From: Ecdyonurus torrentis
Lineage: Eukaryota; Arthropoda; Insecta; Ephemeroptera; Heptageniidae
Direction: 5' to 3'
NCBI GenBank assembly: GCA_949318235.1
Contig: OX439132.1
Span: forward strand, 29,320,243 to 29,384,242
Length of the DNA: 64,000 bases
This document shows positions 1 through 64,000 of this stretch, piece after piece (within the stretch, counting starts at the first letter, position 1; every line of letters begins with the position of its first letter). The translations under genes were made by a program, and so were the position numbers. The notes below the pieces were generated by a model. That model made no database searches. It was not told the DNA's origin and was given only the letters and a program-made list of their open reading frames with translations.

Positions 1-589
1 ATAATTGTTTTTCAAATGAGAAAATAATTCGGTTGTCACACCGCACGCATGACTTGAACGTGACTCACCCGGTAATTTACACCTCGGCTTGACTTTTAAT
101 GTTCGCTTTTACGATGTAAAACCACCTTTACGTTGCCATAAATTATACTGCGAATAAGAACGTATAAAGATTAACTTCAGAGAGAATGCTATATTACGTA
201 AATTTTATTTCCCAACATCGGTTTTAATTTCAACTTTTTTTCAACATATTTTATTTCAATTTTGCAAGTAAAAAGTTGCAATGTAAATCTTGGAAAATGC
301 ACGAGAGCTTTGTTTTATATACAGATTCTCGGATAAACTCAATATTGTGTACTTGTAACGTATTAAAACTTTCCACATAATTATAACTTGAATCTTATTT
401 AATGATATGTATAATAATAATATAAATGAAATAGTTTCATCCATTTAATTCACGTCATGAAATTGATTTAAAATTTATCAACTAATTGGATATACTTATA
501 AATTTAATACTTTAGTATATTAGTATTTGCAATCATCTGCAATTATTTTAGTTAATATACTTTGCACTGTAAATTTTGAGTTGTATGCC

Positions 590-615
590 GAGAGAGAGAG
601 AGAGAGAGAGAGAGA
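590..615. repeat. (GA)13 microsatellite
   Basis: Pure GA dinucleotide run. Confidence 0.95.
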
Positions 616-1721
616 TCTACAGGTAGTTGCAAACAAACAGCATACTCGAGGTTAGTGAAGGACTTAGCTAACTGAGTAGAGATCGTGCGCACCACTCTTG
701 ATGTTATCAATGGTGTTAACATGAACCAGCATTTGTTAACCCCACTCCACTTTTTAACACTTCTCTTATAGATTTCTCTTAAAAAATCATAGAAAAAAAA
801 AGTAAAATATTATATAAATTATACTTCAAATATTATACATGAATAATTATTTTTTGCGTTATTAAGTTTCTTCACTATTCATAAGATTTATGTATATAAG
901 CTAGTAAAATTTTGTACTAATGAGTAATATGCATTATTAACCCACACATTTTTTTTTTCTTTTTTACTTTTACTTAAATTACTCTCTGCTGCTGTTTAGA
1001 ATCTCATTTTACACAAACACATTGAAAAATGACTGAAAAAAAAGTAGAAGAAGGTGGGTGTAATTAGGTAGAGAAGAAGTGACTTGAGCAGGTCATGAGG
1101 TCAGTAGAGTTCACGAAGATTTGGTCTCGTGATTCGTGCATAAACTCTACGTGAACCAATATTGACGCTTCTTTTCTTTTCTCTCGCGTGAGAATCAAGA
1201 TTTATGCATCAACCTTTCACCTTAAGAAATCCATCATTCTCAAATTTTGCTCTATACTTTTATCAAGTTTATATATATATATTTTTTAACTGTATCAAAG
1301 AAATTGTGGTGTAAGATTTCCAAATTGATTTTTTCTTCTTCTTTTTCTAAGATTTCAAAAATAAGATAATGCGTATACTTTTGCGTGGGAATGGAATTTG
1401 ATTTTTATCATGGAAGTTTTAGAACACCATCTGATTTAGCGTTAAAATTCCAAAATTCACTACTCGGTTTCAAAAATTGTGAACTTTTATATAAATTTAG
1501 TTTCAAATCGGCACAAAATTATCAGTAAAATGTTTCAACATTTCCCATTTTTACCAAAGTTTGAACATAATCGCTTGTTGTGAATGATGTGTTATAGTTA
1601 TTTTAATCATTAGTCTATGAAGCATACATACAACACAACCTATTAGACTTTGAAAACATTAAAAATTAAGCAATAAAATATTGGGCTATAATAAATTGTA
1701 ACAAACTCAAATATAATTATA

Positions 1722-1752
<31 letters not shown>

Positions 1753-2218
1753 CACTTGTATTTCAATCTAACTTGAAAATTTTATTACATACGTTTCTTT
1801 CGTTTCATTATACATTATATGCGTATAGAGATAACGTTAGAGTATTATATAATAAAATATCTTAAATCATCAACTCATTAATACATATATACATTTTTAA
1901 TTATCAAATTGAATGATTAAATAATATAATGAATATATAATAAGTACCATGTGTTCAAAGTGATATTATTTATTAGAATCATGTTGGGAGAGAAAAAGAA
2001 TGTTGGATGTCCCGCGGAGTTTTCAATGCAGAGAAAGATAATAGCGAATTGCTTGAGGCATATTTGATGATGAGGACCCAGCTAGACTCTGTATCAGCTC
2101 CTCAGGCTAAATCTGCTAGCTAACTCAGCCCTGCCCAAAGATTTATATTCGCTCAGTCCAATCATGAATACCTAGCAAGCCAGAGCTACGGAGCCGCCCT
2201 TTATTTCCTCCCGGGCAT

Positions 2219-2392
<174 letters not shown>

Positions 2393-2680
2393 TGGAACCC
2401 GACACGTTACGTCATTACAAGCTCTGCCAAGTTCATGTGTTCATATGTAAATTGTATGTAAGCAACACTGAATGCATAAATTGTAAGCAAAATAAAATAC
2501 TGCATTCAATATATTTATCGCAGGGGGGAGGACAAAATAATTTATATTTCAATCAATAACCAGCTTTTTGAAAGCAAATATGCATAAAATATTTAATGTA
2601 AAGCATTTTAAATCTTTATAGTTTTACAGTCAAATTTTAGTTACTTTAAAAAAATACTTGTAAATTATTGTATCTATTTA

Positions 2681-2684
<4 letters not shown>

Positions 2685-2717
<33 letters not shown>
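2685..2717. repeat. (GA)n microsatellite
   Basis: 33-bp GA run. Confidence 0.95.
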
Positions 2718-2720
<3 letters not shown>

Positions 2721-3086
2721 AGATAGATATAAAATATAAAAATTTAATGATTCAATTACATGATATGGTAAACTTTTTTTATATTATGTGTAACTAAGAT
2801 AATAAATTCAAAAACAGTTTGCATAATAAAGTTCTTACAAAAGTGTTAATATGAGAATAAAAACTCTTTCTTATATAAAAACTCAGTTTTTTTTCCAATG
2901 TAATTTTACTGTAGCGCATGCTACTTTATTGCAAACAAGTTGTTGATCTAAATCTCCTCCCAGTCATTTAAAATATACATTTAGCAGGAGATGTGTGATA
3001 TGCAACTTAATTATCTGATACTGAAAAGTAGACACTGAAATTTAATTGTGAGTGCCAAGCGAGCGAATGAGCGCTGCATCTGAGAC

Positions 3087-3187
<101 letters not shown>

Positions 3188-4557
3188 TAACAAACTTGAT
3201 GGATTACTTGTTACAAAAAATATAGCTTTTATAATAACATATTTATCAATGAAAAATCCATTTACAAGTTTTACGATAAAAAAAAACTGGTCAATTAATC
3301 TCGAGAGAGAAAGAAAGAGAGACAGAAGATAATACAATAATCAATGTTCTCCAAAAGTGACAACTTAAATATACTTCAGAAATGAGAAGCGTCAAAAAGT
3401 ACTCAAGGCTTAATTAGCAAGTATACATATAATACTATAGTTATATATATAGTTATATATATATATAGTTGATAATACGATATAAAAAAAAAATAAAAAA
3501 AAACACAAAAACTCAAACAAAGTTTGTGTGAGTATGGTATACAATATTATATCTATATATAATATCGTGGTTTTAATTGAAAATATCTTTAAAATAGCCA
3601 ACAATGAGAAAACAATTAAGTCTGCAAATTTTTGCGTTTTTTTTTTTTTTTTTTTTTTTTTTTTGTAGTGAGCCTCGAGGTGGTTATATGTAGATAATTT
3701 GAACTGAATCTCCCGCAGGCTGCAAGTGGCGCACGCAACCGACAAAAATACCTTGAATATCTACGCGATATAACTTTTTATATGTTTATAATCATAAAAT
3801 AATTAATTAATAATTTCAATCATCCAAATCTTTTTTAACTTAAATAATTTGATTGTAGTAAAAAATAGGATATAGCCTTTTTTTAATATAATTTTTAATG
3901 TATGTTCCACTAACTATATGATCAATGTTTAATTTATCAGCTTTTTTTTTCGGACCTCCATCCTCAATTACTCTCTAAAATTGCAAGTAATACTTTATGA
4001 TAGTGTTATTGGCAACTAAATGCGAACGGACCGCTTTGCAATAACTGAAATAACTTTATTTATTTCCCTCTGATAAAAAGTTGATTGAAAGTAGTTCATA
4101 TCAAACGTATAACATTGCAAAATTTCTCTAAATAAACTATCACAAATTCTAATATAGAAAAAAAAAGAGGAAATATTAAATTTGATTTAGTCTAAATAGT
4201 TTCCTGTAATTTTTTTTCAATACATTGGTGCATGATTTGAATTTAATATGCAAGAACAACTTTTCTTCATAAATATATTTTTTTTCGTGTTATTTTTTAT
4301 ATTTTTATATATACTATCACTTCAAAATTACTCAATTTAAAGTTAGTAAATGAAAACAAAATTTGAAGTCTAAAGCACTGAAAAGTGCAAAAAAATATAA
4401 TAATAATAAAGGGGATTCACAAGTACCATATTTTATGTCCTTAAACTATAAATTTTAATGAAATGCAATACTGATGATAATTGAATGATATGACAAAAAA
4501 AATAATAAAAAAATCTGTTGCAAGAGTTCTTAAATATGAAGTAAAACGAAATCTTAC

Positions 4558-61430
<56,873 letters not shown>

Positions 61431-61434
<4 letters not shown>

Positions 61435-61454
61435 ACACTAACTATATCGCACAT
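61431..61454 (-). promoter_or_regulatory. Upstream ORF overlapping the KCTD start codon
   Basis: If exon 1 begins at 61477, the leader holds ATG at 61454 followed by six codons and a TGA whose last base is 61431. The TGA overlaps the first main ATG (61434) and stops just before the second ATG (61428). This arrangement could reduce initiation at the first ATG or favour reinitiation at the second. It is a sequence observation; regulation is inference. Confidence 0.45.
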
Positions 61455-61683
61455 TAATTATTATTATTTTTTGACACCTACAAAAAAAAAACTAACGTAC
61501 GCAATTAAAAATATTTTGAAAGTGCAGAAATATGTAATTTGCGAATTATTTATCTATTAAATTAATTCCCAAGAATATAACTATAGTTAAATTAGCACAC
61601 ACGAGAAAAATGCAAATTGATATATAAATTGTCAATTCAATACACTGCACACACTTGGTGTTATGTCAGACAGACAGACTTAC

Positions 61684-61795
61684 GTAGTGTACTTGTGATA
61701 TATATGATGTTGAGAGCAGAGCAGACACACAAAGAGATCCGCTCGCACTTGGCACCTCGCCTCAAATGAAGGCTGCAGAGAAGAGTCGTGCCTCC
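61684..61795 (-). other. Putative 5' leader exon of the KCTD gene
   Basis: On the minus strand the relatively GC-rich stretch 61795-61684 ends in a strong donor, CTAC|GTAAGTC (GT at 61683-61682). The next acceptor downstream is the TTTTGTAG before exon 1, giving a 206-bp leader intron. No start codon continues in frame into exon 1, so it would be untranslated. Its 5' limit is unknown; I cut it at the microsatellite. The exon is inferred from splice signals and position only. Confidence 0.45.
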
Positions 61796-61930
<135 letters not shown>

Positions 61931-62060
61931 AGGGTCCTCTCTTCTCTACCTGACTTCGCTGCCTCAAGCTCTCGGCATTCTTGCATATTTTGCCAAAGGG
62001 CATAATCCTCGTCCCTTCCCTACCTCGCGCCCTCTACTTGTACGTATGTCTACTTGCCTT

Positions 62061-62069
62061 GCCTCGGGC
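62061..62069. promoter_or_regulatory. AP-2 type site (GCCTCGGGC) upstream of the gene
   Basis: GCC-N3-GGC match about 0.4 kb upstream of the proposed leader exon donor, in the presumed promoter region. Confidence 0.35.
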
Positions 62070-62636
62070 CTCTATAACCAGACGACACCTCTCTCTCTCT
62101 CTTTCTCTACTTTCTCATGTCTCTCTCATAGGTGTAATATGTTATAAAGGTTCATGATGTGTAGACTTCATCAACATTGTATCTCAAACAAACAATGTCT
62201 TTCATAATCATTGTGTATATGCATGAAAAAATATTGAAATTAATTAACATAATTGATTTTATTAAAATATATATAAAAGCACTATATATAATAATATATA
62301 TAGTTTTAATTTAAGTTTTATGCTGTTTGGTGGCAGGCAAACTTCTACTCCTTCTAGACTTCTTCTACTTTACTAAAATAAAATACTTGAATTGAAAATC
62401 AATATGTAAAATTACGAGATATTATACTTTTTGCTGTTGTTGTAGGAATGCTAATAAAAATATTAATGAGCAAGTATTTTCATATATTATTTAATTTGCT
62501 ACTTTTAAGCATTTTTGCAACTCCCGATGTTTTTTCATTGTAAATTCATATATTGGAATTCATATATAGACCATACTTTTTTTTTTATATTATATAGCTA
62601 ATAATTTTGAAACGAAGAAAATACAAAATCTTAAAG

Positions 62637-62791
62637 ACGGAATGTCTGTCAGAAAGTCCGCGGATAAAAGGCCCTACTCGGACAAAATACTCTGGCTGTG
62701 CGCAAAGGTAAAGCATATACCGGCGAGTTACGTTCTGAGGCCTTTTATCCTAAGGCCTTTTGTCTGCGGGCCATTCTGTATACGGAATGAC
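62637..62791. repeat. Imperfect inverted repeat with GGCC/AAAAGGCC motifs
   Basis: The left arm (62637-62690, GTCCGCGGATAAAAGGCC inside) and the right arm (62736-62791, containing GGCCTTTTGTCTGCGGGCC) are imperfect reverse complements. The motif GGCCTTTTATCC also recurs within the right arm. GC content is far above the surroundings. Probably a remnant of a mobile element; family not recognised. Confidence 0.6.
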
Positions 62792-62808
62792 GAATACCTT
62801 TTGTGAGA

Positions 62809-62854
62809 AGTTCCAGCATTAATAAGTTCCAGCACTAATAAGTTCCAGTTAATA
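62809..62854. repeat. 16-bp minisatellite, three units
   Basis: Three head-to-tail units AGTTCCAGCATTAATA, AGTTCCAGCACTAATA and AGTTCCAGTTAATA, directly beside the inverted repeat at 62.64-62.79 kb and possibly part of the same element. Confidence 0.75.
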
Positions 62855-63395
62855 AATTAAGTAACTATAGTGATCAATAATTAATTATTAATATTGTAAA
62901 GTTAATAAATAGACAAATTTTTAAAATATGTTAAATATAAATTATATAGCTACAAAAATTTCATCTATTATATACTATACAGAATAATATTATAGAAGAA
63001 GATGAAAAAACTCTAAGAAAAGAAAACATATACATGTATGCAACAAATAAAGCTAATATCCTGTCTATATATACTCTTATATATTATAATTATTATTATT
63101 ATATTTAATTACAAAGCATAATTAACAAAGCAAAAAGTGTAGGAGAAAGACATATAATACGACGTTGATACTCTCAAGATCATAAGTTACACCACATAAT
63201 ATTGTAATAATGTTCAAAAGGTAAGTTATAAGGGGCGTCCATGTAGAGGTCACCAACCTTTAACCTCATCAGTGTTGGTAGTGTGGGTGCCTACGGTGCC
63301 TACTTGACTTATAGCCAAGTAAATCACAATGTGATTCATGTGACGTTCGGCAACAAACAGGCCATCTATAACCACAGCATGTGACCTTATGGACG

Positions 63396-63563
<168 letters not shown>

Positions 63564-64000
63564 CTCTCTTCGTTGCTGGACCACATTTGTAAATTAATTT
63601 TATTATTCATTATATTAATTCAAAATTAATACTAATAATGTAAAATAACATATTAAGCAGTTCTATAAGAGTGATTTATTATTATGTTAATAAAAAATTA
63701 TTTTCAATTTGAATAATAAAAAGTTGTTTTTCGTATAATATTTTAAAGCTTTTTTTTTTTTACTATATTTTGTATTAAAAGAAAGTAACATGTATTTTTT
63801 AATCAGCTGCATGCTTCATTAATTTTTTTTTCTATATGTTTAGATTACAGACACAATTATTTATTTTCAATTTGAAACTGGGGAAAAAAAATCGGGAAAT
63901 GAGTAGATTTTAAATTTAAATAATGTTTCTTACGTATATAGAAGATTGAAATGGAAAGTGCACGTATATGATTATATCATATAGAGAAATAAATGAAATA

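Overview
This window is eukaryotic DNA, most likely from an insect. It is very rich in A+T (roughly three quarters by eye). It is packed with (CT/GA)n and (TA)n microsatellites and long T or A runs, and has small coding islands separated by very long introns. Nothing bacterial, viral or plasmid-like was seen, and no tRNA or rRNA was recognised. The insect assignment rests on the gene family form, the base composition and the kind of mobile elements present; the order (perhaps Hymenoptera) is only a guess.

Nearly the whole window is one gene on the minus strand: an orthologue of the KCTD1/KCTD15 family (Drosophila Tiwaz, twz), a BTB-domain corepressor of AP-2 transcription factors. Four coding exons can be joined with perfectly matching phases: 61434-61358 (start codon), 23224-23120, 16579-16376 and 4763-4558. 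Together they encode 197 residues: a long insect-type N-terminus and most of the BTB domain. The last exon ends in a good donor, and the C-terminal half of the protein must lie beyond the left edge. A non-coding leader exon ends at 61684. Introns from 5' to 3' are about 0.2, 38.1, 6.5 and 11.6 kb, followed by one that runs off the left end.

Layout by position: 1-4557 is part of intron 4. 4558-4763 is exon 4. 4764-16375 is intron 3, with a TTAA-flanked foldback element at 7.5 kb and a GC-rich patch at 13 kb. 16376-16579 is exon 3. 16580-23119 is intron 2, with a (TA)n cluster at 18.1-18.6 kb and a foldback element at 22.5 kb. 23120-23224 is exon 2. 23225-61357 is intron 1, holding an E-box cluster at 27.4 kb, four TTAA-flanked elements of about 330 bp, and GC-rich patches, one of which (55.4-55.7 kb) may be an alternative promoter. 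61358-61477 is exon 1. 61684 onward is leader, promoter region and 5' flank with very long CT and CA tracts.

The most interesting observation is that the non-coding sequence carries far more AP-2 type sites (GCC-N3-GGC, mostly CCTNAGG or CCCGAGG) than its base composition predicts, while the gene encodes an AP-2 corepressor. This suggests, but does not prove, a feedback loop in which AP-2 controls the gene for its own inhibitor.
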